A stretch of 55,608 bases of DNA, taken from CAZXFH01 sp964640055. Its GTDB lineage: Bacteria > Fidelibacterota > UBA2242 > JAFGTP01. Of this stretch, positions 8,729 to 17,299 are shown in pieces. Location of the stretch: NCBI GenBank assembly GCA_964640055.1, contig CAZXFH010000020.1, positions 1-55,608 of the forward strand, given 5' to 3'. The position numbers and the translations under genes are program-made. Numbering within the stretch: position 1 is the stretch's first letter; each line of letters opens with the position of its first letter. The notes below the pieces were generated by a model. It did not search any database, was not told where the DNA came from, and was given only the letters and a program-made list of their open reading frames with translations.

Positions 8729-11590
8729 CTAAAATTGTACGGCGACCCCAAAGCGGAACTGCCGTTCATTACTATAGACCTGGGGATTACGGATATAATC
8801 ACCGCCCGCGCTTTCTCTTCTCACCACAGCCGGATCGCCCTCGACATCCGTTACGTCATCATAATAATAGGTGCTGCCGATCCAGTCCACATTTTGGCGG
8901 TTGAACAGATTAAACACATCCAGCATGACTTCCAGGTTGGTATTGGCCACGGGAAAACGCTTGCTTAAGCGCAGGTCGGTGGTGCTGGTCCAGGGCATGC
9001 GTTGGTCATTGACTTTGCCGGTCCCATAGGAGGAATAAGGCAAGCCACTACCATAATCAAACTGAATGTTCATGCGCCAGTTATTCAATCCCACGGGGAA
9101 TTCATCCGGTGTCAGCAAGGTTACGTTGGCGTTGACCGTATGGGTTTGGTCAAAACTTAAAATGTTCATACGGCGGGCGCTTTCAAAGGCACCGAACCCG
9201 CCTCCGGAAGAGGAGGCCCGTCCTTTGGCCACTGAGAAGGTATAATTGATCGAACCGCCCCACAGCCGGCCAACCTGCTTGGTCAGGATAAATTCCAGCC
9301 CCTTCATATTGCCATAGTCAGCATTGAAATAAATCCGGGTTTCCTTATTCTGCAGGGTTCTTAAGACATATTTGGTATTATTCATCAGGTTGGTCACATC
9401 TTTATAATAGCCGTTAATACTCCCTTTGATATTATCGGTGAACAGGTGCTCAACGCCAACTTCATAGGCCACGGTCTTTTCCGGCTTCAGACTGGGATTA
9501 CCCACATAATTGCCGGTTTTGGTCAGAGACCGATAGCCAAGATTGCGATAGAGGTAGTATCCGTCCGGCCGTTGAAAATAGTGGCCGTATGTAAAGCGGA
9601 TCACATCGCGGTCGGTGATGGGATGGGAAATGGCAATCCGCGGACTGACCTGCCATTTGGGGTCCGGTACCCGGGCATCTTTCAAAATGGCCACATCATT
9701 GGTATCAAAGGAGGCCACCGGGTCGGTATAATCGGCCGGATAATGGACATTGCCTTGCAGACCATTGGGATCAAAATAATCAAAGCGCACTCCCACTAAA
9801 CCGATGATCCCCTGAAATTCCATCTTATCCTGGATATAGGCACCGATATCTACTAAATCTTCTTTCCAGATGTCCTTACGCTCGTGCCCAACTCCCAGGG
9901 TCCAGCTGATATTTTCAACATCCATGGTATGCACACTAAACTCCACCCCGCTCTTCATCATGTGGTTTGCAGTCAGCTGGCTGACCAGATCGGCTTTTAC
10001 GCTCTTGCTCCAGGATTTCTGGTCCCGGTAACCGGGATCATCACCACGGACCCACCAGTAATTGCTTTCGCGTTCCCGGTAGATCGGATGGGGGCCGGGT
10101 TTATTGATATCCCACTCCAGATCCTCTTCGGTATTACCATCATTATCCCGGTCTTCCACATCCGGGGTGGCATAGTGATAATTGGTGTAAAAAGATTGCA
10201 GCCGGACTTCATAGTAGGTTTTCGGTCCCAGTGTGTGTGTTAACAGCAGATACAAATTGTTGGTTTTTTGGGTGCGATCCCAGAGATAATCCTGCATCGG
10301 GCCGACGTAAAAGGTTTTGATCGCATTGATGGTGTCGCCGGCAGAAACGCCGTGGGCATTCGCATCAAAAACCCAGAAGGTGTCCCGGCTGGCACCTTGC
10401 AAATCCTTATATTTATCTTTATGGGGTTCCTCTACATAAATGTACTCAAACAGGGTATCACTGCCTTCGCGCTGGATAATGTGATAATCATTTTCGAGAT
10501 ATTCATCACCCGGCCCATATTTGGACGCGGGAAAGTAAAACTGGTCCCATTCGCCGGAGGAATAGAGTCCACCGATGGCTAGCTTCATATTGTCGGTTAA
10601 CCGCCCGGTAATTTTGCCCTGAAAGGACTGATTGTTATACTGTTGGTTGATAAAATATCCCTGGTTACGATCGGTCACTTCGCCGGAAAATGAAAAATTG
10701 ACCTTATTGGGGTTTCCCAGTAAAAGGGCGGAAAGGGGCTCCGGTCCGCTGAAACCGAATTTAAAAATATTTTCCAGCTTGTGTTGATAGGTGGTATTGA
10801 ACCACTGATCCCGTTCACCCATCAATATGTCGTTCACTCCGCTACTGAAATTGGTGGAAATGTATTTGGCGTTCCCATGGTATTTGGTGCCGCCTTCCCG
10901 CATGGCCAGATTCAAGACACCGGATTGGACATTGCCGTATTCCGCGCTGAACCCGCCCAGGGTGACTTCCATTTCCTGAATGGCATCTTCAGGCACATCG
11001 GCGGTAAAACCGCCCATCTCGCCGGAATATTCACCGGCCGGATCCCTGATAGCCACGCCATCCAACAGCACCAGCACTTCGCCGGTCCGGCCGCCCCGAA
11101 AGTGATTGCCAACCACGCCGGCCTGGTTGCGGGCGATCTCCCGAAAATCATCAATCGGTTGCACCGCAATTTCGTCTTCCGAGACCGTATGCCGGGAGGC
11201 AAACTCATCTTTGCGCAGCAAAGGGCGTTGGGCCACTACGGTGACCGTACCGCCGGCATCCAATACTTCGGTGGAGAGTGAAAAGTTAACTTTGGTCGTC
11301 AAATCGATAGAAACTTTCACATTTTCCACGGTTACATCCTTGTAGCCAATCATGGAGGCTTTGAGATGGTAGGTACCCGGGGGAACATTTAAGATAACAA
11401 AATGGCCATCCTGGTTGGTGGCAGCCCCCAAAGCACTGTTCATTACCACCACATTCACGCCGGGTAGCGGTTCCCCGGTCTCGGCGTTGGTCACAATGCC
11501 CTCTATTTTGCCTGTTACCCCGGCAAAGACGGTATATCCCAGGCAAAAGACAAGCATAAAAATAAAAAGGGCTCTTAAATACCTTTGCAT
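8729..11590 (-). CDS. TonB-dependent receptor with N-terminal carboxypeptidase-regulatory domain
   Basis: 953 residues, GGAGGGAATCA before the ATG, signal peptide ending near VFAGVTG. Residues about 25-110 form the CarboxypepD_reg-like Ig fold (GKIEGIVTNAETGEPLPGVN, TYHLKASMIGYK). A plug domain follows (LVLLDGVAIRDP, GFSAEYGNVQSGVLN). The rest is a 22-strand-type barrel with late motifs SINYTFSVAKG and LDVFNLFNRQN, ending in a terminal Phe (RFGVAVQF). The class (Oar/SusC-like) imports large ligands using TonB energy. No TonB box or SusD partner is evident. It is the first gene of the four-gene unit and directly follows the promoter at 11641-11669, so it is likely the most highly expressed of the set. 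Confidence 0.92.
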   Translation of the reverse strand: MQRYLRALFIFMLVFCLGYTVFAGVTGKIEGIVTNAETGEPLPGVNVVVMNSALGAATNQDGHFVILNVPPGTYHLKASMIGYKDVTVENVKVSIDLTTKVNFSLSTEVLDAGGTVTVVAQRPLLRKDEFASRHTVSEDEIAVQPIDDFREIARNQAGVVGNHFRGGRTGEVLVLLDGVAIRDPAGEYSGEMGGFTADVPEDAIQEMEVTLGGFSAEYGNVQSGVLNLAMREGGTKYHGNAKYISTNFSSGVNDILMGERDQWFNTTYQHKLENIFKFGFSGPEPLSALLLGNPNKVNFSFSGEVTDRNQGYFINQQYNNQSFQGKITGRLTDNMKLAIGGLYSSGEWDQFYFPASKYGPGDEYLENDYHIIQREGSDTLFEYIYVEEPHKDKYKDLQGASRDTFWVFDANAHGVSAGDTINAIKTFYVGPMQDYLWDRTQKTNNLYLLLTHTLGPKTYYEVRLQSFYTNYHYATPDVEDRDNDGNTEEDLEWDINKPGPHPIYRERESNYWWVRGDDPGYRDQKSWSKSVKADLVSQLTANHMMKSGVEFSVHTMDVENISWTLGVGHERKDIWKEDLVDIGAYIQDKMEFQGIIGLVGVRFDYFDPNGLQGNVHYPADYTDPVASFDTNDVAILKDARVPDPKWQVSPRIAISHPITDRDVIRFTYGHYFQRPDGYYLYRNLGYRSLTKTGNYVGNPSLKPEKTVAYEVGVEHLFTDNIKGSINGYYKDVTNLMNNTKYVLRTLQNKETRIYFNADYGNMKGLEFILTKQVGRLWGGSINYTFSVAKGRASSSGGGFGAFESARRMNILSFDQTHTVNANVTLLTPDEFPVGLNNWRMNIQFDYGSGLPYSSYGTGKVNDQRMPWTSTTDLRLSKRFPVANTNLEVMLDVFNLFNRQNVDWIGSTYYYDDVTDVEGDPAVVRRESAGGDYIRNPQVYSNERQFRFGVAVQF

Positions 11591-11640
11591 TGATTCCCTC
11601 CAGTCAATCGATTTTATGGGTTGCTATCATATCAATACCT

Positions 11641-11669
11641 ATAATAGTCAGTTTTTGTAATAATGTCAA
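11641..11669 (-). promoter_or_regulatory. Strong sigma-70-type promoter of the TonB-receptor operon
   Basis: Minus strand: TTGACA (11669-11664), 17-base spacer, TATTAT (11646-11641), in AT-rich DNA about 50 bases before the receptor ATG. Confidence 0.75.
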
Positions 11670-11722
11670 TATGATATTTGCTATATTTTGAAATTATTCC
11701 AAATAATTTGGGCTCCTAAAGT

Positions 11723-12334
11723 CTAACCAAAAACAATATGACAGATAAACACGGCAGCTAACATGCCGACAACATCGCCAATCAAACCAGCAGCCACGGC
11801 ATGGCGCGAATTGCGAATGCCTACGGCTCCAAAATAGACCGCCAAGACGTAAAAGGTCGTCTCAGTGCCGCCGAACATGGTCGAGGCCAGCCGGCCGATA
11901 AAGGAATCGGGCCCGTGCTGGTTCATCAATTCCGTGGCAATGCCCAGGGTACCACTGCCGGATAGAGGCCGCATCAGAGCTACCGGCAACGCTTCCGCCG
12001 GCATACCGATCAAATTGGTTAAGGGTGAAATTATTTTGACCATATAGCCCATGGCGCCCGAAGCCCGGAACATACCAATAGCCACCAGAATGGCGACCAG
12101 ATAGGGGATAATCCGCACGGCCACATTAAAGCCCTCTTTGGCTCCTTCCACAAAGGTTTCATAGACCTTGACCTTCTTGCTGAAGCCCAGGATGGGAATG
12201 ACCAGCAACAGAAAGGGGATCGCCAGGTTTGAAAAGCCCTTCATAATAGAAACGAAGAGCGACTCCTGTCCCCCCGTGCTACTCTGGGCGACCTGGGCAA
12301 CCGTATCAGCCGCGGCGGCAACTGTATCTACCAT
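11723..12334 (-). CDS. spmB: SpmB-like membrane protein (nucleoside recognition/Gate domain)
   Basis: 203 residues with several hydrophobic helices. It carries the Gate-domain pattern of SpmB: a helix around LAIPFLLLVIPILGF, YETFVEGAKEGFNVAVRIIP, then GSGTLGIATELM and the FGGTETTFYVLAVYFG signature. In Bacillus SpmA and SpmB contribute to spore-core dehydration, but homologues are common in non-sporulating FCB bacteria and are annotated as nucleoside-recognition proteins of unknown substrate. The start codon overlaps the spmA stop as TAATG and has GGAGGTGA upstream, so the two are translationally coupled. Nothing here points to sporulation. Confidence 0.87.
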   Translation of the reverse strand: MVDTVAAAADTVAQVAQSSTGGQESLFVSIMKGFSNLAIPFLLLVIPILGFSKKVKVYETFVEGAKEGFNVAVRIIPYLVAILVAIGMFRASGAMGYMVKIISPLTNLIGMPAEALPVALMRPLSGSGTLGIATELMNQHGPDSFIGRLASTMFGGTETTFYVLAVYFGAVGIRNSRHAVAAGLIGDVVGMLAAVFICHIVFG

Positions 12335-12969
12335 TATTCACCTCCCTTTACGGCGGCTTTATCCTGATGGCGCTGCGGATCGGATTTACGAACCCCTGGC
12401 AGACGCTGGAGTAACTTGGCGGCAATCACAGCAGAAATACAGGCACAGGTCGAGGCAAAGACCCCGGTACTGATAATTTCAAAGGGATTACCAGAACCCA
12501 ACTCTGTTCTGACCGCAATAATGGTCATGGGAATAAAAGTAATACTGGCCGTATTCAGAGCCAAAAAGACCACCATGGCATTAGTTGCCTTCTCTTTCTC
12601 CGGGTTTAATTCTTGCAGATTTTCCATGGCTTTCAGCCCCAGGGGGGTGGCCGCATTACCCAACCCCAACCAGTTGGCCACTATGTTCATCAACATCGTA
12701 CCGATGGCCGGATGGTCAGATGGAATTTTAGGGAAAAGCAGACGGGACACGGGCCGTATAGCCCGGGATAAAATTTTAATGATTCCACCCTCTTCCGCAA
12801 TTTTCATTATCCCTAACCACAAGGCCATGATGCCTATCAGCCCCAGGGCAATTTCCACCGCCGTGGCAGCATATTCCACGGCGGCATTGGTTACCGCACG
12901 TAGATTACCGGTAATAGCGCCCACAATTACTGAAATAGCCATAAGGGCTAACCAGATATAATTCAGCAT
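12334..12969 (-). CDS. spmA: SpmA-like membrane protein (nucleoside recognition/Gate domain)
   Basis: 211 residues, polytopic. Typical SpmA features are ALGLIGIMALWLGIMKIAE, the conserved MNIVANWLGLGNAATPLG block and FLALNTASITFIPMT. It is the partner of spmB immediately downstream and both are probably needed together, perhaps as a heteromeric channel or transporter. The promoter at 13050-13078 is about 80 bases upstream. The rlmN gene is divergent. Confidence 0.87.
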   Translation of the reverse strand: MLNYIWLALMAISVIVGAITGNLRAVTNAAVEYAATAVEIALGLIGIMALWLGIMKIAEEGGIIKILSRAIRPVSRLLFPKIPSDHPAIGTMLMNIVANWLGLGNAATPLGLKAMENLQELNPEKEKATNAMVVFLALNTASITFIPMTIIAVRTELGSGNPFEIISTGVFASTCACISAVIAAKLLQRLPGVRKSDPQRHQDKAAVKGGE

Positions 12970-13049
12970 ATAACTCCCATTGCTATTCTATAACCATTGC
13001 CTAACAGCAAAATACACCTCTGTTTTTATTACTCATTCATATTGAGATA

Positions 13050-13078
13050 AATTTATGACCAAGCCTACTCAATGTCAA
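13050..13078 (-). promoter_or_regulatory. Promoter of spmA-spmB
   Basis: Minus strand: TTGACA (13078-13073), 17-base spacer, TAAATT (13055-13050), located in the spmA/rlmN divergent spacer. Confidence 0.6.
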
Positions 13079-13177
13079 ATAGCTTTATGCCCTTTCCACC
13101 TCAAATTCAGTCCCTGAATAGCGTTAAAGCATATATTAATAAGCTTTTTGCCCGATTTTTTAATAAATTAACCCGGG

Positions 13178-14239
13178 ATGACTGTTAAAAAAGAACTAAA
13201 ACCAACCCTTAAAGGATTAACGCTCAGTGAGCTGGAAAACCAAATCCGGCCGTTGAGTGAAAAAGATTTTCACGCCCGTCAGATCTATAAATGGCTCTAC
13301 CAGAAAAAAGTTGGCACCTTCCGTGAAATGACCGACCTTTCCAAAGCACTGCGCCACAAATTAGCACAACGCTATCGTCTGCAGGCGCTCACCTTAAAAC
13401 AACAGCTGGTCTCTCAACAGGACCAAACCCGTAAATTCCTATTTGAGTTAGTTGATCACCACTATATCGAATCGGTCCTGATGTTTGCGTCGCGGCGTGT
13501 GACGGTCTGTCTCTCCGTCATGGTGGGCTGTCCGCTGGGGTGTCCCTTCTGTGCCACCGGCCAAATGGGGCTTGTGCGCCCCCTATCCAGCGCTGAAATA
13601 CTGAATCAATTTCTGTGGATTGACTCCCATGCTGATCGGTCGATAACTAATGTGGTGCTTATGGGCATGGGCGAACCATTTTTAAATTATGAGCCTACGA
13701 TCAAAGCCGCCAAAATCCTCAATACCGAGTTGGGGCCCGGTATTTCAGCCCGCAAGATCACCATCTCCACCGCCGGTATTATCCCCGGGATCTACCGCTA
13801 TGCCGATGAGCGGCAACGCTTTAAATTGGCCATCTCCTTAAATGCCACTAATAATCAGCAACGGTCGCAATTAATGCCATTGAACAAAAAATATCCCCTG
13901 GAGGATCTTCTGGCAGCTGCCCGTTACTATACCCGGAAACTCAAGCGGCGCATCACCTTTGAATATATGCTGATCAGGGCGTTCAATGACAGCCTGGCTG
14001 ATGCCACCCGCTTACGCCAGATGCTCAGTGCAATTCCCTGTAAACTGAACCTGATCCCCTTTAACGAGACCCCCCATTCACCCTACCAGGCCCCAACTGA
14101 AAAACAGCTGGATGCTTTCATTCAGGCCGTTTATCAGGCGCCCTTTGCCGTGACGGTCCGGCGCAGCAAAGGTGCCGACATTGCCGCAGCCTGCGGGCAA
14201 CTGTATGCTGAAGAAAACACGCTCCGGCAAGAAAGCTGA
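13178..14239 (+). CDS. rlmN: 23S rRNA (adenine-2503-C2)/tRNA methyltransferase RlmN
   Basis: 353 residues, the usual length. RlmN is a radical SAM enzyme that methylates C2 of A2503 in 23S rRNA and A37 of some tRNAs. The 4Fe-4S cysteines are C118, C122 and C125 in GCPLGCPFCATGQMG. C111 (VTVCLS) and C339 (DIAAACGQL), the latter corresponding to the methyl-carrying cysteine of the E. coli enzyme, are also present. The N-terminal RNA-binding helical part (FHARQIYKWLYQK) is intact. It differs from Cfr by its GQMG context and overall RlmN-like ends. The ATG at 13178 is preceded by AACCCGGG with only a weak ribosome-binding site, so a nearby alternative start is possible. Confidence 0.94.
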   Translation: MTVKKELKPTLKGLTLSELENQIRPLSEKDFHARQIYKWLYQKKVGTFREMTDLSKALRHKLAQRYRLQALTLKQQLVSQQDQTRKFLFELVDHHYIESVLMFASRRVTVCLSVMVGCPLGCPFCATGQMGLVRPLSSAEILNQFLWIDSHADRSITNVVLMGMGEPFLNYEPTIKAAKILNTELGPGISARKITISTAGIIPGIYRYADERQRFKLAISLNATNNQQRSQLMPLNKKYPLEDLLAAARYYTRKLKRRITFEYMLIRAFNDSLADATRLRQMLSAIPCKLNLIPFNETPHSPYQAPTEKQLDAFIQAVYQAPFAVTVRRSKGADIAAACGQLYAEENTLRQES

Positions 14240-14389
14240 TGCGTTGTTTTTCCATCGCTACTGCGGATAAAACTGCCGAACTATAATTAAATAAAATCGC
14301 AAAAATCCAACTCTGGTAATCATGATCTTGGTCATACGGTAACCCCCTATTATGATAGCAGCCGCGCTTCATTTTCAGCCACTAATAAT

Positions 14390-14418
14390 TTGATTTTATT
14401 GAAGATAATCGCTATTTT
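14390..14418 (+). promoter_or_regulatory. Possible promoter of the universal stress protein gene
   Basis: TTGATT (14390-14395), 17-base spacer, TATTTT (14413-14418), about 75 bases before the USP ribosome-binding site. The match is moderate and the DNA is AT-rich. Confidence 0.35.
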
Positions 14419-14497
14419 AATATTGTAACAACGCCCACATGCCACCTGCTGAAAGGGTGCTGAATGGGTTCAAAAATTAAAAAGGAGGATAGTCACC

Positions 14498-14950
14498 ATG
14501 TTTCCGGTTGAAAAAATATTATGTCCCGTCGATTTTAGCGAACATTCTCTTTACGCCCTGCAAACAGCCACCGAGATGGCCGCCAAATTTTCGGCCAAAC
14601 TCTACTTAATGCATGTCCTGACACCGGTTCCGATCATGCCAACATCGCCGCATCCGGTCGATTTTGATGTGCCTGGTTATCAGAAAGAGCTGGAAAAGAA
14701 CGCTCAAAAAACCCTGGATAAGCTGCTTAAAAATAAAATCTCAGGGGATGTTCAAGCCGAAAAAATATTAAAATTAGGGGATCCGGCACAGGAGGTCAAC
14801 AGATTTGCCGCAGAAGAAGCAGTTGACCTGGTGGTGCTTGCCACCCATGGTCATACCGGACTGCAGCACCTGGTCTTTGGTTCGGTGGCGGAAAAAATCA
14901 TCCGCCATGCCCACTGTCCGGTTCTTACGCTGCGTTCCTTTGAAAAATAA
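14498..14950 (+). CDS. Universal stress protein, UspA family, ATP-binding type
   Basis: 150 residues, a single Usp domain. AAGGAGGATAG is a strong ribosome-binding site. The N-terminus KILCPVDFSEHSLYAL and the C-terminal GHTGLQHLVFGSVAEKI give the G-x2-G-x9-G-S nucleotide-binding signature, so it should bind ATP like MJ0577-type proteins. The usual role is cytosolic stress adaptation; no specific partner is indicated. It sits alone between rlmN and the convergent yitT-type gene. Confidence 0.93.
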   Translation: MFPVEKILCPVDFSEHSLYALQTATEMAAKFSAKLYLMHVLTPVPIMPTSPHPVDFDVPGYQKELEKNAQKTLDKLLKNKISGDVQAEKILKLGDPAQEVNRFAAEEAVDLVVLATHGHTGLQHLVFGSVAEKIIRHAHCPVLTLRSFEK

Positions 14951-14959
14951 AAACCATGC

Positions 14960-15823
14960 TTAAACCCGGGGGCGAAAACCATAGCCCAGCACTTCATGCA
15001 CATTGGCAATCACGATAAAGGCCCGCGGATCGACCCGTTTGACCAACTGGCGTAAAGTGGAAACCTCTTTGCGGGTGACCACAATAAAGAGTGTGTCTCG
15101 TGTTTCACCGGTATAAAAACCGCGCCCGGTGAGCAGGGTCCCGCCGCGATTCATTTCCTGAGTTACGGCCTTAATAATGGCCGCCTGCTTTTCAGTAATA
15201 ATATAAAAAGAGCGGGCATAATCAAAGCCGTCGATTACCAGATCAACCACCTTGCTGGATAAATAGAGACTAATGAAGCCATAGAGGGCTAGGTTGATGC
15301 TTTGAAAAACAGCCCCGGCAATCGTGATAATAATGAAATCGACCAGCATAATAGCGGTGCCTACCGAAAAATTTGTGTACCTATTAATGATCTGTGCGAC
15401 AATATCCGAACCACCGGTAGTCCCTCTGAAGCGAAAGACAATGCCCAGACCCAATCCTAAGACCACACCTCCAAAGATAGAAGCCAGCAAAGCGTTATGC
15501 GTAGCCGCCTTGAATTTAAGGACTGTGTCAAACAGATCCGTGGTCAGGGAAACAATAATAAAGGCGTAGAGGGTACGGGGCCCGAACTTGCCTCCCAGCA
15601 CCTTTATTCCCAAAACAAATAAGGGGGTGTTAAAAACCAACATCATCACGCCCATGGGTAAATGCCAGAGATGCCGCAATACAATGGCCAGGCCACTAAC
15701 CCCACCCGGCGCAATTTTAGCCGGCGCCAGAAAAAGGACCAACCCCAAAGAGATGATCGTGGCGCCGCCAGTAATCACAAAGTACTCAAAAACAATCGTT
15801 TTTATACGTGCTTTAACGGACAT
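14960..15823 (-). CDS. YitT-family membrane protein (DUF161 + DUF2179)
   Basis: I take the start as the ATG at 15823 (GGGAGGCGGC upstream, giving MSVKARIKTIVF) and not the TTG at 15865, which would begin almost at a possible transcription start. The 287 residues contain five to six membrane helices with YitT hallmarks LFLAPAKIAPGGVSGLAI and FRFRGTTGGSDIVAQ. A C-terminal soluble DUF2179 domain follows (SFYIITEKQAAIIKAVTQ, GRGFYTGETRDTLFIVVT). The function of the family is not established. It is convergent with the USP gene, with a 9-base gap. Confidence 0.88.
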   Translation of the reverse strand: MSVKARIKTIVFEYFVITGGATIISLGLVLFLAPAKIAPGGVSGLAIVLRHLWHLPMGVMMLVFNTPLFVLGIKVLGGKFGPRTLYAFIIVSLTTDLFDTVLKFKAATHNALLASIFGGVVLGLGLGIVFRFRGTTGGSDIVAQIINRYTNFSVGTAIMLVDFIIITIAGAVFQSINLALYGFISLYLSSKVVDLVIDGFDYARSFYIITEKQAAIIKAVTQEMNRGGTLLTGRGFYTGETRDTLFIVVTRKEVSTLRQLVKRVDPRAFIVIANVHEVLGYGFRPRV

Positions 15824-15872
15824 GCCGCCTCCCGGATTTACTTCTTCTACTTCATAATAGCCCAAGACTGAA

Positions 15873-15901
15873 ATTATAAAAATTCCTTGATCAAAGCAGT
15901 C
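15873..15901 (-). promoter_or_regulatory. Possible promoter of the yitT-type gene
   Basis: A perfect TATAAT -10 lies at 15878-15873 on the minus strand. The best -35-like match (TAGACT) is 19 bases upstream, which is longer than ideal. A start near 15866 would exclude the TTG start at 15865 and supports the ATG at 15823. Confidence 0.3.
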
Positions 15902-15963
15902 TAATTTATGCTAAAGCATCGGCAGGATAATCCAAATCGTTATGCCGTAAATGTGATTTACAA

Positions 15964-16361
15964 CTAAGCTGTAAACAGGGGAATAAAATCAAACCGGTTC
16001 ACGTCAACCAATCCTTGATCGGTGAGCTTCAAGGCCGGAATCACGGGCAGCGCCAGAAAAGCAAGGGTCATAAAAGGATCCGGTGATTGACCGCCTTGTG
16101 TCTTAGTCTGGATAGTCAGTTGGCGTCGGCTTTATTAACCTTCTGAGAAGACTACTCACCCATCGATCCAGGGGCCAGCTATGCGCCCCGCAGATCGGCC
16201 ATCATGGCGGCCACATAATGATGGATCCCAAAATTTTGCACTGTAAACGGCCACACCGGCCGGGTAAATTTCACCGGCATATAGATCGATTAAGCGGGCA
16301 TTGCGGATTTGTAAGCCAACCCGTGAAGGCCAGCAGCATCGATGTATGCGTTTAGCGCCAT
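15964..16361 (-). pseudogene. ade: Degraded adenine deaminase (ade), N- and C-terminal remnants with the middle deleted
   Basis: Three collinear pieces on the minus strand match adenine deaminase. First, from the ATG at 16361, MALNAYIDAA. Then, after a frameshift, IRNARLIDLYAGEIYPAGVA and a corrupted GPWIDG where the family has APGFIDGH. Then, past stop codons and another shift, VNKADAN and QLTIQTK, joined to the C-terminal family signature DPFMTLAFLALPVIPALKL and TDQGLVDVNRFDF, ending at a TAG at 15966-15964. An intact enzyme has nearly 600 residues, so about 80 percent, including the metal site, is gone. The remnant lies between the yitT-type gene and the toxin-antitoxin locus, a plausible scar of insertion or deletion there. 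Confidence 0.85.
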
Positions 16362-16413
16362 GGATTTTAAAAAAGTGAGGTGAAGACTGACAACCGCTGT
16401 CAGGGTAGAGGTC

Positions 16414-16818
16414 TTAAGCGTTATTGCAATGATCAGCAAGCCAACTGGAAATATCCGTATTTCCTTGCCGCATGATATCCAGATCATCAATATACGCTCT
16501 GATTTCATCTGCATTATATTCCCGGCGGTAGTAGTTCAAACACCAGATCAGCATTAACATGATCAGGGCCTTGTTTTTACTGTTAAAAGGTTCCCCTTCC
16601 AGCATATAATATACAAACCAACCCAATTGTGAAAACAGATCCATAATAGTCGGTAACTGCTCACCCAACAGGCAGGTTAAAGAACCATCACCGGGATATT
16701 CAATTACATTTTTCAGCAACTCTAAGTCACGAACGCCTGTCTCAGTATTGAATTTGCGACATAACAACCAATGGGCATAACACAACAACTTGATCTCTCG
16801 CTGTTGATCATCAATCAT
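16414..16818 (-). CDS. Doc/Fic-fold toxin-like protein with degenerate active site
   Basis: 134 residues; GGAGG lies upstream of the ATG, which overlaps the stop of the AbrB gene by 8 bases (ATGATTGA). The N-terminal block HWLLCRKF...GVRDLELLKNVIEYP resembles the start of death-on-curing (Doc) proteins. At residues 76-84, where Doc has HPFxDGNKR, it reads EPFNSKNKA: the catalytic His, the Asp/Gly and the Arg are replaced, while PF and NK stay. The following hydrophobic helix (LIMLMLIWCLNYY) also fits the fold. Doc phosphorylates EF-Tu and halts translation; this protein is probably inactive as a kinase/AMP transferase or has a changed activity. The antitoxin gene immediately upstream supports the family call. 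Confidence 0.6.
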   Translation of the reverse strand: MIDDQQREIKLLCYAHWLLCRKFNTETGVRDLELLKNVIEYPGDGSLTCLLGEQLPTIMDLFSQLGWFVYYMLEGEPFNSKNKALIMLMLIWCLNYYRREYNADEIRAYIDDLDIMRQGNTDISSWLADHCNNA

Positions 16819-17053
16819 GGATATCCTCCAGCAGATTTTTATGTTTTTTAACCAGCTTTCCCAGTGCCTGCAGCTGGTCTACATTAAAATCTTCCGGAAT
16901 TTTGACTTTTATAGTCTTAAGGGTTACCTCTTTTTTCTTTTCATCCACGGCTAATTCAACACGGGTGCCAAAATCCCAACTCATCGCCTTGGTGACTTCG
17001 CGCGGTAAAAGTACGCCACGGCTGGAGCCAACCCGGATTATTTTTCGTTTCAT
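16811..17053 (-). CDS. AbrB/MazE-type antitoxin (SpoVT-AbrB domain)
   Basis: 80 residues, GGGGGAATCC before the ATG. The swapped-hairpin AbrB motif MKRKIIRVGSSRGVLLPREV is followed by WDFGTRVELAVDEKKKEVTL. The C-terminal ~30 residues (PEDFNVDQLQALGKLVKK) would be the toxin-binding tail. It is immediately upstream of and overlaps the Doc-like gene, the standard antitoxin-toxin order, and should autorepress the locus. Confidence 0.82.
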   Translation of the reverse strand: MKRKIIRVGSSRGVLLPREVTKAMSWDFGTRVELAVDEKKKEVTLKTIKVKIPEDFNVDQLQALGKLVKKHKNLLEDIHD

Positions 17054-17065
17054 GGATTCCCCCGC

Positions 17066-17299
17066 CTAATTTTCAAGGGCTTGCAATACTTCCTGATATT
17101 CATTCAAAAAAATATCGAAGTTTGCCAACTCGGTGCTTTTCTTTTCTTTCTTGCGCAGATTACGCAAAACGATCTTTTCTTGTTCCTCATCTAAGATCAA
17201 ATCAATGTGATCGTTAAAATCCCAATCCATCTTTTTAATTACTTCCTTGGGAAGCAATATACAGAGACTGGCACCCACACGAACTATCTTCCTTATCAT
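17066..17299 (-). CDS. Second AbrB/MazE-type antitoxin paralogue
   Basis: 77 residues, GAGGGATTAAG before the ATG. MIRKIVRVGASLCILLPKEV and WDFNDHIDLILDEEQEKIVL align with the downstream AbrB protein, so the two are tandem paralogues. The C-terminal tail (STELANFDIFLNEYQEVLQ) differs, which suggests a different binding partner or none. First gene of the locus, under the promoter at 17338-17366. Confidence 0.8.
   Translation of the reverse strand: MIRKIVRVGASLCILLPKEVIKKMDWDFNDHIDLILDEEQEKIVLRNLRKKEKKSTELANFDIFLNEYQEVLQALEN

Noticed and set aside
10781..11281. Long plus-strand open frame opposite the TonB receptor (also 8319-8624, 7947-8294 and others)
   Set aside because: Antisense shadows of high-quality genes; no ribosome-binding sites, and the compositions lack protein-like motifs.
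11723..12969. Sporulation capacity suggested by spmA/spmB
   Set aside because: These Gate-domain genes are widespread in non-sporulating Gram-negative bacteria, and no other spore gene is present.
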